Position numbers and translations under genes: made by a program. A DNA stretch of 64,000 nucleotides from Streptomyces canus. GTDB lineage: Bacteria > Actinomycetota > Actinomycetes > Streptomycetales > Streptomycetaceae. Below the pieces are notes generated by a model. That model saw only the letters and a list, made by a program, of their open reading frames with translations, was not told where the DNA came from and ran no database searches. Position 1 is the stretch's first letter. Every line of letters begins with the position of its first letter. Shown here piece by piece: positions 1 to 7,768 of this stretch. The stretch lies in assembly GCF_030815415.1 (NCBI RefSeq), contig NZ_JAUSWW010000001.1, positions 5,456,001 to 5,520,000 of the forward strand, read 5' to 3'.

Positions 1-144
1 CTGCTCGCCATGCTCTTCAACGGCAAGTACGAGGCCATCGAGGTGCTGAAGCTCAAGCAGATCGTGGATGTGCTGGAAGAGGCGGCTGACGCGTTCGAAC
101 ACGTCGCCAACACCGTGGAGACCATCGCGGTCAAGGAGTCCTGA
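1..144 (+). CDS. DUF47 / PhoU-like phosphate transport accessory protein (3' end only)
   Basis: Only the last 47 codons are in the window. The reading frame is open from base 1 and ends with TGA at 142-144. The visible tail (VLEEAADAFEHVANTVETIA) matches the C-terminal helix of the PhoU-related DUF47 proteins that normally sit directly before a Pit phosphate permease. The pit gene starts 5 bp downstream, so the two are almost certainly one transcript. In this family the protein is thought to modulate Pit activity, which here is inference from context. Confidence 0.8.
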   Translation: MLAMLFNGKYEAIEVLKLKQIVDVLEEAADAFEHVANTVETIAVKES

Positions 145-149
145 ACCAC

Positions 150-1148
150 GTGGACACCTTCGCTCTGATCGTGACCATCGGCGTCGCGCTCGGCTTCACG
201 TACACCAATGGTTTCCATGATTCGGCCAACGCGATCGCGACCTCGGTCTCCACGCGCGCGCTGACCCCGCGGGCCGCGCTCGCGATGGCGGCCGTGATGA
301 ACCTCGCGGGTGCGTTCCTCGGCAGCGGGATCGCCAAGACCGTGAGTGAGGGCCTGATCGAGACGCCGCACGGCAACAGGGGGATGTGGATCCTCTTCTC
401 CGCCCTCGTCGGCGCGATCGTCTGGAACCTGGTCACCTGGTACTTCGGTCTGCCCTCGTCGTCCTCGCACGCGCTGTTCGGCGGCATGGTGGGAGCGGCA
501 CTCGCGGGCGGGATCGAGGTGATCTGGTCCGGGGTGCTCGACAAGATCGTCATCCCGATGTTCCTGTCGCCGATCGTCGGTATCGTCACCGGCTATCTGG
601 TGATGGTCGCGATCATGTGGATGTTCCGGAAGTCGAACCCGCACAAGGCCAAGCGCGGTTTCCGGATCGCGCAGACCGTGTCCGCGGCCGGTATGGCCCT
701 CGGTCATGGTCTGCAGGACGCGCAGAAGACGATGGGCATCGTGGTGATGGCGCTCGTCATCGCCGATGTCGAACAGGCCGGCGACCCGATCCCGGTGTGG
801 GTCAAGATCGCCTGCGCGGTGATGCTGTCGCTCGGCACGTACGCGGGCGGCTGGCGGATCATGCGGACCCTCGGGCGGAAGATCATCGAGCTGGACCCGC
901 CGCAGGGCTTCGCCGCGGAGACCACGGGCGCGGGGATCATGTTCACCACCGCGTTCGTGTTCCACGCGCCGATCTCGACGACCCATGTCATCACCTCGGC
1001 GATCATGGGCGTGGGTGCGACGAAGCGGGTGAACGCCGTGCGGTGGGGTGTCGCGAAGAACATCATCCTGGGCTGGTTCATCACCATGCCGGCGGCGGGG
1101 CTGGTCGCGGCGGGTGTGTTCGGTGTCGTGAATCTGGCGTTTCTGTGA
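150..1148 (+). CDS. pit: Low-affinity inorganic phosphate transporter, PiT family
   Basis: 332 aa integral membrane protein that imports phosphate, probably as a metal-phosphate complex with H+. The family's duplicated signature is visible: an N-terminal GFHDSANAIATSVSTRAL half near residue 22 and a C-terminal half with APISTTHVITSAIMGVG near residue 274. About ten hydrophobic segments separate these halves. The GTG at 150 lies 5 bp after the DUF47 stop, indicating translational coupling. The high-affinity pst operon is the next conserved system on the other strand, so both phosphate uptake routes are encoded together. S. coelicolor has a pit gene (pitH1) at the equivalent place, as I remember it. 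Confidence 0.93.
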   Translation: MDTFALIVTIGVALGFTYTNGFHDSANAIATSVSTRALTPRAALAMAAVMNLAGAFLGSGIAKTVSEGLIETPHGNRGMWILFSALVGAIVWNLVTWYFGLPSSSSHALFGGMVGAALAGGIEVIWSGVLDKIVIPMFLSPIVGIVTGYLVMVAIMWMFRKSNPHKAKRGFRIAQTVSAAGMALGHGLQDAQKTMGIVVMALVIADVEQAGDPIPVWVKIACAVMLSLGTYAGGWRIMRTLGRKIIELDPPQGFAAETTGAGIMFTTAFVFHAPISTTHVITSAIMGVGATKRVNAVRWGVAKNIILGWFITMPAAGLVAAGVFGVVNLAFL

Positions 1149-1249
1149 GCGTGGTCAAGTAGTGGAAAAACACCCGCCACTCCCGCCCCTTTCGTGAGAC
1201 CTTGGGGATCACCTGTTCTATGAACGCGTGTTCGAAGGGGGATTTCTTC

Positions 1250-1672
1250 ATGAACACTCTCAGCAGGCGTCTGCTGTCCGGCGCGGGAGCGGTGGGTGCC
1301 GCGGCGGCCACCATGCTCTACGTGGCAGCGCCGGCCTCCGCGGCTACCGAGATCTACAGCGTGTCGACCTACAGGTCCGGTGACTACGCGTCGTCCGCGG
1401 GCTCGGAGGCCTTCTACACGGACGACGACTCGTTCCACATCTGCGACAACTCGACCGACGGTGCCGGTGTCCTCGGGTACTGGAAGGTCGGCAGCTCCGG
1501 CACGGTCCACTCCAAGTACAACGGCAACGGCTTCAACACGTGCGTGACGTCCGACGAGGACTTCGCCGAGTCGGCCACGCTCTACATCAGGGTCTGCCTC
1601 CGCAACGACGGCACCGTGGTCTCGGCCACGTGCAGCGGCTGGAAGACGGCCTACGCCGACGGCGTCGCGTAA
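1250..1672 (+). CDS. Small secreted protein of unknown function, four cysteines
   Basis: 140 aa. I place the start at ATG 1250 rather than the in-frame ATG at 1202: a purine-rich Shine-Dalgarno (aaggggga) precedes it, and it begins a classic signal peptide (MNTLSRRLLSGAG, a hydrophobic stretch, then ASA cleavage near residue 31). The mature protein is about 110 aa, Ser/Thr/Tyr-rich, with four cysteines (HICDN, NTCVT, RVCLR, ATCSG) that could form two disulfides. I do not recognise a domain. It lies between pit and the convergent pst operon but has its own start and a strong terminator behind it. Confidence 0.8.
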   Translation: MNTLSRRLLSGAGAVGAAAATMLYVAAPASAATEIYSVSTYRSGDYASSAGSEAFYTDDDSFHICDNSTDGAGVLGYWKVGSSGTVHSKYNGNGFNTCVTSDEDFAESATLYIRVCLRNDGTVVSATCSGWKTAYADGVA

Positions 1673-1690
1673 CCGCCGGCCGTACGAAAC

Positions 1691-1724
1691 GGGCCCGCCC
1701 CCTGTTGAACCAGGGGGCGGGCCC
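1691..1724. terminator. Intrinsic terminator, 14-bp perfect stem
   Basis: Inverted repeat 1691-1704 / 1711-1724 with loop ttgaac, followed by five T on the + strand. It lies between the convergent ends of the secreted-protein gene and pstB and probably serves the former. The minus-strand side has only a short T-run. Confidence 0.9.
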
Positions 1725-1786
1725 TTTTTCGTCCTCGCGGTGGCACCGCCATGCAGCACCGCGAGGGGTCTTCAGCGGGCGCCGGT

Positions 1787-2563
<777 letters not shown>

Positions 2564-2633
2564 GATTACTTCACTTCCAAAAAGTCTGGGAGTCGCTGAG
2601 GGCCCCGCGCGGCGGTAGCCGCATAGTGATGCT

Positions 2634-3680
2634 TTAGCGACCGGTCTTCGGGGCCTTCCAGCGGGCGATGCCGCGGGCCACCAGGTTGAGGATCATCACG
2701 AAGGCGATCAGCGTCAGTGACGCCGCCCAGGCGCGGTCGTACGCCGCTCCGGAGCCCGCGCTGTTCGCGTACTGCTGGTAGATGTACAGCGGCAGCGAGG
2801 CCTGCGCGCCCTCGAAGGGGTTGTTGTTGATGAACGGGTTACCGAACACCAGCAGCAGGACCGGAGCGGTCTCACCGGCGATACGGGCGACCGCCAGCAT
2901 GACGCCGGTCGTGATGCCGCCGATCGAGGTCGGCAGGACCACCTTCAGGATCGTGCGCCACTTCGGGACGCCGAGGGCCAGGGAGGCCTCGCGCAGCTCG
3001 TTCGGGACGAGCTTGAGCATCTCCTCGGTGGAGCGGACGACCACCGGCATCATCAGGATGGCCAGGGCCAGCGAGCCGGCGAACCCGAAGGGCTGCATCT
3101 CGAACATCAGCATGAGGCTGAGGATGAAGAGGCCCGCGACGATCGACGGGATGCCGGTCATGACGTCGACGAAGAACGTGATGGCCCTGGAGAGATTGCC
3201 CCGGCCGTACTCCACCAGGTAGATCGCGGTGAGCACACCGATCGGGGCGGCGATGACCGTGGCGAGGCCGACCTGCTCGAGGCTGCCGAGGATGGCGTGG
3301 TAGATACCGCCGCCCGGCTCGGTGTCGGCGACCACACCCATGGAGTGGGTCAGGAAGTAGACGTCCAGGACCTTCACACCGCGCGCGACCGTCACCCAGA
3401 TCAGGGAGACCAGCGGGATGAGGGCGATCAGGAAGGAGACCCAGACCAGCGAGGTGGCGATCCGGTCCTTGGCCTGCCGCCGGCCCTCGACACGGGCGGC
3501 GATGCCGTAGGTCCCGACGAGGAAGAGGATCGCGGCGATCAGGCCCCACTGGACCTCGCTGTCGAGGCCGGCGCCCAGCCCTATGCCGACCGCGACGGCG
3601 ACCGAGCCGGCCGCGATGGCGTACGGGGACCACTTGGGCAGACGGGCACCGCGCAGGGTGCTGACGGTTGCGGTGCTCAT
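2634..3680 (-). CDS. pstA: Phosphate ABC transporter permease PstA
   Basis: 348 aa inner-membrane permease with an unusually long N-terminal lead of about 60 residues that contains two extra hydrophobic segments. The binding-protein-dependent transport EAA-type loop (ELREASLALGVPKWRTILKV) lies near residue 229. Its start overlaps the stop of pstC by 4 bp (ATGA), so the two permeases are translated in a coupled way and would form the PstCA heterodimer. Confidence 0.96.
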   Translation of the reverse strand: MSTATVSTLRGARLPKWSPYAIAAGSVAVAVGIGLGAGLDSEVQWGLIAAILFLVGTYGIAARVEGRRQAKDRIATSLVWVSFLIALIPLVSLIWVTVARGVKVLDVYFLTHSMGVVADTEPGGGIYHAILGSLEQVGLATVIAAPIGVLTAIYLVEYGRGNLSRAITFFVDVMTGIPSIVAGLFILSLMLMFEMQPFGFAGSLALAILMMPVVVRSTEEMLKLVPNELREASLALGVPKWRTILKVVLPTSIGGITTGVMLAVARIAGETAPVLLLVFGNPFINNNPFEGAQASLPLYIYQQYANSAGSGAAYDRAWAASLTLIAFVMILNLVARGIARWKAPKTGR

Positions 3681-4681
3681 GCGTTGGCCCCCGAGTACTC
3701 CTTGCGGCGGGCGATGATCGCGCGGGCCGCGCCGTTGACCAGCAGGGTGATGACGAACAGGACCAGACCGGAGGCAATCAGCGCGTCACGGCCGAACTCC
3801 GTCGCCTCGCCGAACTTGCTGGCGATGTTCTGCGCGAAGGTGCCGCCGCCCGGGTCGAGCAGGCTGGCCTGGATGTCGAAGGTCGGGGAGAGCACGGTGG
3901 CCACGGCCATCGTCTCGCCGAGCGCGCGGCCGAGGCCGAGCATCGAGGCGGAGATCACGCCGGAGCGGCCGAAGGGGATCACCGAGATGCGGATGACCTC
4001 CCAGCGGGTGGCGCCGAGCGCCAGGGCCGCCTCCTCGTTCATCCGCGGTGTCTGCCGGAAGACCTCACGGCTGACGTTGGTGATGATCGGCAGGATCATG
4101 ATCGCGAGCAGGATGCCGACGGTCAGCATCGAGCGGGGCGCGCCGCCCTGCCAGGAGAAGATGCCGGTCCAGCCGAGGTAGGTGTCCAGCCAGCCGAAGA
4201 GGCCGGTCATGTTCGGTACGAGGACCAGGGCGCCCCACAGGCCGTACACGATGGACGGGACGGCGGCGAGCAGGTCGATCACGTAGGCGATCGGGCCGCT
4301 CAGCTTGCGCGGGGCGTAGTGCGTGAGGAACAGCGCGATGGCGACCGCGATCGGGACCGCGATGGCCATCGCGACGATCGAGGAGACGACCGTGCCGAAG
4401 GCGAGCACCGCGATGCCGAAGACCGGCGGGTTGAGGCCGGTGTTCCACTCGAAGGTGGTCAGGAAGTTGCCGTCGTCCTTGCTGATCGCGAGGGACGCGC
4501 GGTAGGTGAGGAAGACCGCGATCGCGGCCATGATCACCAGCAGGAAGATGCCCGAACCGCGGGACAGGGCGAGGAAGATGCGGTCGCCGGGGCGGGTGGC
4601 GCCACGGGCCGCGGCCTTCTGCTCGGTCACGGTGGGATGCGGGGCGGGGGGAGGGGTGTCAGCTATCTGTGTGGTGTCCAT
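3677..4681 (-). CDS. pstC: Phosphate ABC transporter permease PstC
   Basis: 334 aa permease with six or more membrane segments after a cytosolic N-terminus. The EAA loop is visible (EEAALALGATRWEVIRISVI, near residue 217). It partners with PstA, with which it overlaps by 4 bp. It is separated from pstS by 110 bp that contain a strong hairpin, which would let pstS accumulate above the membrane subunits. Confidence 0.96.
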   Translation of the reverse strand: MDTTQIADTPPPAPHPTVTEQKAAARGATRPGDRIFLALSRGSGIFLLVIMAAIAVFLTYRASLAISKDDGNFLTTFEWNTGLNPPVFGIAVLAFGTVVSSIVAMAIAVPIAVAIALFLTHYAPRKLSGPIAYVIDLLAAVPSIVYGLWGALVLVPNMTGLFGWLDTYLGWTGIFSWQGGAPRSMLTVGILLAIMILPIITNVSREVFRQTPRMNEEAALALGATRWEVIRISVIPFGRSGVISASMLGLGRALGETMAVATVLSPTFDIQASLLDPGGGTFAQNIASKFGEATEFGRDALIASGLVLFVITLLVNGAARAIIARRKEYSGANA

Positions 4682-4742
4682 CGGGTTCTCCGGTCTGCGG
4701 AGCCGTGCGGCTGTACGGCTCCTGGCGGCGGTGCACCGGACG

Positions 4743-4785
4743 GTGCGGTCCGGTCCGGGGTCTCAGGCCCTGGACCGGACCGCAC
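4743..4785 (-). terminator. Hairpin between pstS and pstC (transcript attenuator)
   Basis: A 14-bp perfect stem (4743-4756 / 4772-4785) just after the pstS stop codon and without a T-tract. Inside an operon such stems usually act as a partial terminator or a 3' stabiliser of the upstream message. Here that would favour the binding protein PstS over PstCAB. Confidence 0.75.
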
Positions 4786-4791
4786 GCGGGA

Positions 4792-5916
4792 TCAGCTCAG
4801 GCCCTCGATGGTGGTGCGGACCTTGGCGATGATGTCGTCGGGGATCGGGGCGTAGCCGGCTTCGGCGAGCGCGCCCTGGCCGTCCTCGGAGGCGATGTAG
4901 CGCAGGAACGCCTTCGTGGCGGGCAGGCTGTCGGCCTTGTTGCCCTTGTCGCAGACGATCTCGTACGTGACCAGGGTGATCGGGTAGGCGCCGTCGGCCT
5001 TGGTCGCGTAGTCCAGCTTCAGCGACAGGTCCTTTCCGGTGCCGACGACCTGGGCGGCCGCGATCGCCTTGGTGGCGTTCTCGACGGTGGCCTCGACCGG
5101 GGCGGAGGCGCCCGTGTCGATGGTGACCGGGACGATGCCGTCCTTGGCGTACGACAGCTCCATGTAGGAGATGGCGCCGGAGGTCTGCTTGACCTGCTGG
5201 GCGACACCGGAGGAGCCGGAGGCCGACTGGCCGCCCTTGGCCTGCCAGGCCTTGCCGCCCTCGTACTTCCAGTTCGCCGGGGAGGCGGCGATCAGGTACT
5301 TGGTGAAGTTGTCCGTGGTGCCGGACTCGTCGGAGCGGTGGAACGCCTGGATCTTCAGGTCGGGGAGCTTGGCGTCGGGGTTGAGCGCCTTGATCGCCTT
5401 GTCGTTCCAGTTGGTGATCTTGCTGTCGAAGATCTTGGCGAGCGTCTCGGCGTTCAGGACGAGCTTGTCCACGCCCGGGACGTTGAAGCCGACCGCGATC
5501 GGGCCGCCGACCATCGGCAGGTCGATGCCCTGGCCGCCCTTGCAGACCGACTTGGAGGCGGTGACCTCTTCGGGCTTCAGCGCGGAGTCCGAACCGGCGA
5601 AGGCCACCTGGCCCTGGGTGAACGCGGTGACACCGGCGCCGGAGCCGCCGCCCTTGTAGTTGATCTGGACGCCCGAGCAGGCGGCCGTGAACTGCTTGAC
5701 CCAGGCGTCGATGGCGTTCTTCTGCGCGGAGGAGCCGTCGGCGAGCAGCTGACCCTTGGCGTCGTCACACTTGATCGAGCTGTTGGCGGCGGTGGCGTTG
5801 CTCCCGCCGTCCGAGGAGCCGGTGTCGTCGGAGCCGCACGCCGTGAGGGCCAGGGCGCCGGAGACGGCGATCGCGCCGAGAGCGAGAGCCCGCCGGTTCT
5901 TGCGCTGAAGCTTCAC
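4792..5916 (-). CDS. pstS: Periplasmic phosphate-binding lipoprotein PstS
   Basis: 374 aa when started at GTG 5916. That start is preceded by GGAAGGAACT and opens directly into a lipoprotein signal peptide (RKNRRALALGAI, then lipobox LTACGSDD, lipid Cys about residue 27). The further in-frame start at 5985 would add 23 residues with no signal character. The body shows PstS phosphate-binding loops such as DGSSAQKNAIDAW and HRSDESGTTDNFTKY. The protein captures phosphate at the outer face and passes it to PstCA. A PHO box lies 130-170 bp upstream, so this is the first and most strongly phosphate-regulated gene of the operon. Confidence 0.97.
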   Translation of the reverse strand: MKLQRKNRRALALGAIAVSGALALTACGSDDTGSSDGGSNATAANSSIKCDDAKGQLLADGSSAQKNAIDAWVKQFTAACSGVQINYKGGGSGAGVTAFTQGQVAFAGSDSALKPEEVTASKSVCKGGQGIDLPMVGGPIAVGFNVPGVDKLVLNAETLAKIFDSKITNWNDKAIKALNPDAKLPDLKIQAFHRSDESGTTDNFTKYLIAASPANWKYEGGKAWQAKGGQSASGSSGVAQQVKQTSGAISYMELSYAKDGIVPVTIDTGASAPVEATVENATKAIAAAQVVGTGKDLSLKLDYATKADGAYPITLVTYEIVCDKGNKADSLPATKAFLRYIASEDGQGALAEAGYAPIPDDIIAKVRTTIEGLS

Positions 5917-6043
5917 TGAGGGAGTTCCTTCCGAGAGCCGCCGTCCTGAATCCGGCGGCGTGCGAAGACTGGGTGATGCGGACACGTCTTCGAGGTGTTC
6001 TTCCGAGGAGCGGTCCGCACCGCGTAAGGCTGAAATTAGGCAG

Positions 6044-6087
6044 ATCAGGTGAAGGCGCCGACTGGCGTAAATGAACGCGGGGTGAAC
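6044..6087 (-). promoter_or_regulatory. PHO box (PhoP operator) upstream of pstS
   Basis: On the minus strand four consecutive 11-nt units can be read: GTTCACCCCGC (6087-6077), GTTCATTTACG (6076-6066), a degenerate third unit (6065-6055) and CTTCACCTGAT (6054-6044). Tandem 11-nt repeats of GTTCACC type are the known Streptomyces PhoP binding unit, and two adjacent good units form the core. This predicts activation of pstSCAB by PhoR-PhoP. Confidence 0.9.
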
Positions 6088-6200
6088 CCCTGCGGAAGGT
6101 GCGGTTAGGTCACGGAAGGCTTACGTCGAGGACACGGGGGCATTCCATTGGGTTGAGCGGGGCGGCCCAGGGGGTGGGGGGTGTGGGGCCGTCGCCGGGT

Positions 6201-6268
6201 GCGGGTCCGCTGTGGCTTGTCGCGCCCGCGCGGCGGAGCCGCACATCGATACAGCCCCGCGCCCCTAG
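6201..6268 (-). repeat. Dispersed intergenic repeat, family A, copy 1
   Basis: Read on the minus strand this block (AGGGGCGCGGGGCTGTATCG then a GC-rich hairpin around TGCGGCTCCGCCGCG and a cGCGACnAGCCAC tail) recurs in the opposite orientation at 32669-32733. It overlaps the last bases of the Nudix gene. From experience this is a common Streptomyces intergenic palindromic repeat. Confidence 0.8.
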
Positions 6269-6687
6269 GTGAGATGCAGTGATACCAGTAGAGAGTCCAC
6301 CAGCGTGCGGTCCCGGGGTTGGGTCAGGCGGTTTCGGGCCGCTGCGGGGGAGAGCCAGAGGATGCGGTCGACCTCGGTGTTCGGGGTGAAGGTGCCCGCC
6401 ATCGCCTCCGCGGCCCAGTAGTGGACCTGCTTGGGGCGGCCGTTCGCCAGGTAGCGCACGGTGGGGAGCGGGGCGCCGGTGCGGGCCTCGTAGCCCGTTT
6501 CCTCCGCCACCTCGCGCAGAGCGCCCGCCAGGGGGTCCTCGTCCCGCTTCAGCTTGCCCTTGGGGTGCGACCAGTCGTCGTATTTCGGCCTGTGGACGAG
6601 GCATACCTCGAGCTCGCCGTCGAAGGGCGAGCGGCGCCACAGAACGCAGCCCGCCGCCTGGACGGTGCTGTTGCCGGGAGAGCTCAC
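6265..6687 (-). CDS. Nudix hydrolase
   Basis: 140 aa when started at GTG 6687, just inside the gap after the CHAD gene; the longer frame to 6804 runs inside that gene and is not credible. The Nudix box is complete: GKLKRDEDPLAGALREVAEETGYE, residues about 37-60, with the REVAEE metal-binding glutamates. Such enzymes hydrolyse nucleoside diphosphate-linked compounds or diphosphoinositol and polyphosphate chains. Its place as third gene after ppk and a CHAD protein makes a role in polyphosphate or nucleotide turnover attractive, but this is inference. It has a conserved MutT-like counterpart beside pstS in S. coelicolor. Confidence 0.85.
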   Translation of the reverse strand: MSSPGNSTVQAAGCVLWRRSPFDGELEVCLVHRPKYDDWSHPKGKLKRDEDPLAGALREVAEETGYEARTGAPLPTVRYLANGRPKQVHYWAAEAMAGTFTPNTEVDRILWLSPAAARNRLTQPRDRTLVDSLLVSLHLT

Positions 6688-6712
6688 CGAGGGCTCACCG
6701 CCTCCGTGTCGG

Positions 6713-7768
6713 CTACGAGGTGCTGACGGGTTCCATCTGCCACGAACGCTGGAAGGCGAACCTGGCGGCTTCCACTTCGTGGCGCTGGTCGGCGTGGAGC
6801 ACACCGAGGGCGTAGGCGGTCGCCGGCGCGATCCGGGGCGTGCGGGCCGCCTGCGCGGCGGCCGCGGCGGCCTCGGACGCGTCGCGGTGCCGGTCGAGGG
6901 CCTCGCCGGCCGCGAGCAGCCGTACGTCGGTCAGGTCGCCGCGCAGGACCTCGCGGGCGTACCGGTGCAGACGCAGCAGCAGGCGGACCTGGTGCCAGGG
7001 GGCGTCCTGGGGGTGCGGGGCCGGGTCCGGGGAGAGGCCGTGGACGAGGGCCTCCGCGTTGTACGGGTGGCCCGCGGTGACCAGGGGGAGGGCGGCCGCG
7101 GCGTCCTTGAGGCGGTCCTCGGCGGCCTGGGCCAGGGGGTGGAGGTCGGTCGCGGGGGCCGCGGGGGTGAGGGGCACCTCGCTGGCCAGTACGGCGATGT
7201 TGTCGGCGACCGCGTGGAAGCGGGAGGAGCCGAGGGCCTGGAGGGCGGTGGAGTGCGCCCGGGTACGGGCCAGGGTCAGCTGGCGGTCCAGGAGGGCGCC
7301 CGCTTTCGCCGCGCCCACCGTGAGGTTGCCGCGGTCCGGGGAGGACGCCGGCTGGGCCGTGGCGACTGTCCCGCCGGCCGCCTGCGCCGGAAACACCGTC
7401 GCCCCCGACAGCCTGTGCAGCGCCAGCAGCAGCCTCTCCAGCCGCGCCTCGCACGCGTGCTCCGACGCCAGCGTGCCCGACACCCACGCCAGTTCGGGCC
7501 GCATCCGTTCCGACCAGTCCGCCTCCAGGAGCGGCCGGAAGGTGTGGAGGCTGCCGCTGATGCGGCGGGCCGAGCGGCGCAGGGCCCGGGCCGCGTCGAC
7601 GGGGGGCACCGTGCCGCTGCCGGCGACCGCACCGGACTCCCGGTGCAGTCGCAGAGCGCGCAGGAACTCCGTGGCCTGGGCCCGGAGGTAACCCGCGAGG
7701 GCCTCCCCCGTCACCGGCCCGACGTGACCGGCCACGGGTTCCGTCGGTTCAAGGTGTTGCTGTGCCAC
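6713..7768 (-). CDS. CHAD domain protein (polyphosphate-associated)
   Basis: 351 aa, almost entirely alpha-helical, Arg/His-rich. The family's conserved histidines and arginines show as RALRRSARRISGSLHTFRP near residue 82 and further His-containing helices near residues 190 and 255. CHAD (conserved histidine alpha-helical domain) proteins bind inorganic polyphosphate. The start overlaps the end of ppk by 20 bp, so the polyphosphate-making enzyme and this presumed polyphosphate-binding protein are translationally coupled. No catalytic motif is seen. Confidence 0.85.
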   Translation of the reverse strand: MAQQHLEPTEPVAGHVGPVTGEALAGYLRAQATEFLRALRLHRESGAVAGSGTVPPVDAARALRRSARRISGSLHTFRPLLEADWSERMRPELAWVSGTLASEHACEARLERLLLALHRLSGATVFPAQAAGGTVATAQPASSPDRGNLTVGAAKAGALLDRQLTLARTRAHSTALQALGSSRFHAVADNIAVLASEVPLTPAAPATDLHPLAQAAEDRLKDAAAALPLVTAGHPYNAEALVHGLSPDPAPHPQDAPWHQVRLLLRLHRYAREVLRGDLTDVRLLAAGEALDRHRDASEAAAAAAQAARTPRIAPATAYALGVLHADQRHEVEAARFAFQRSWQMEPVSTS

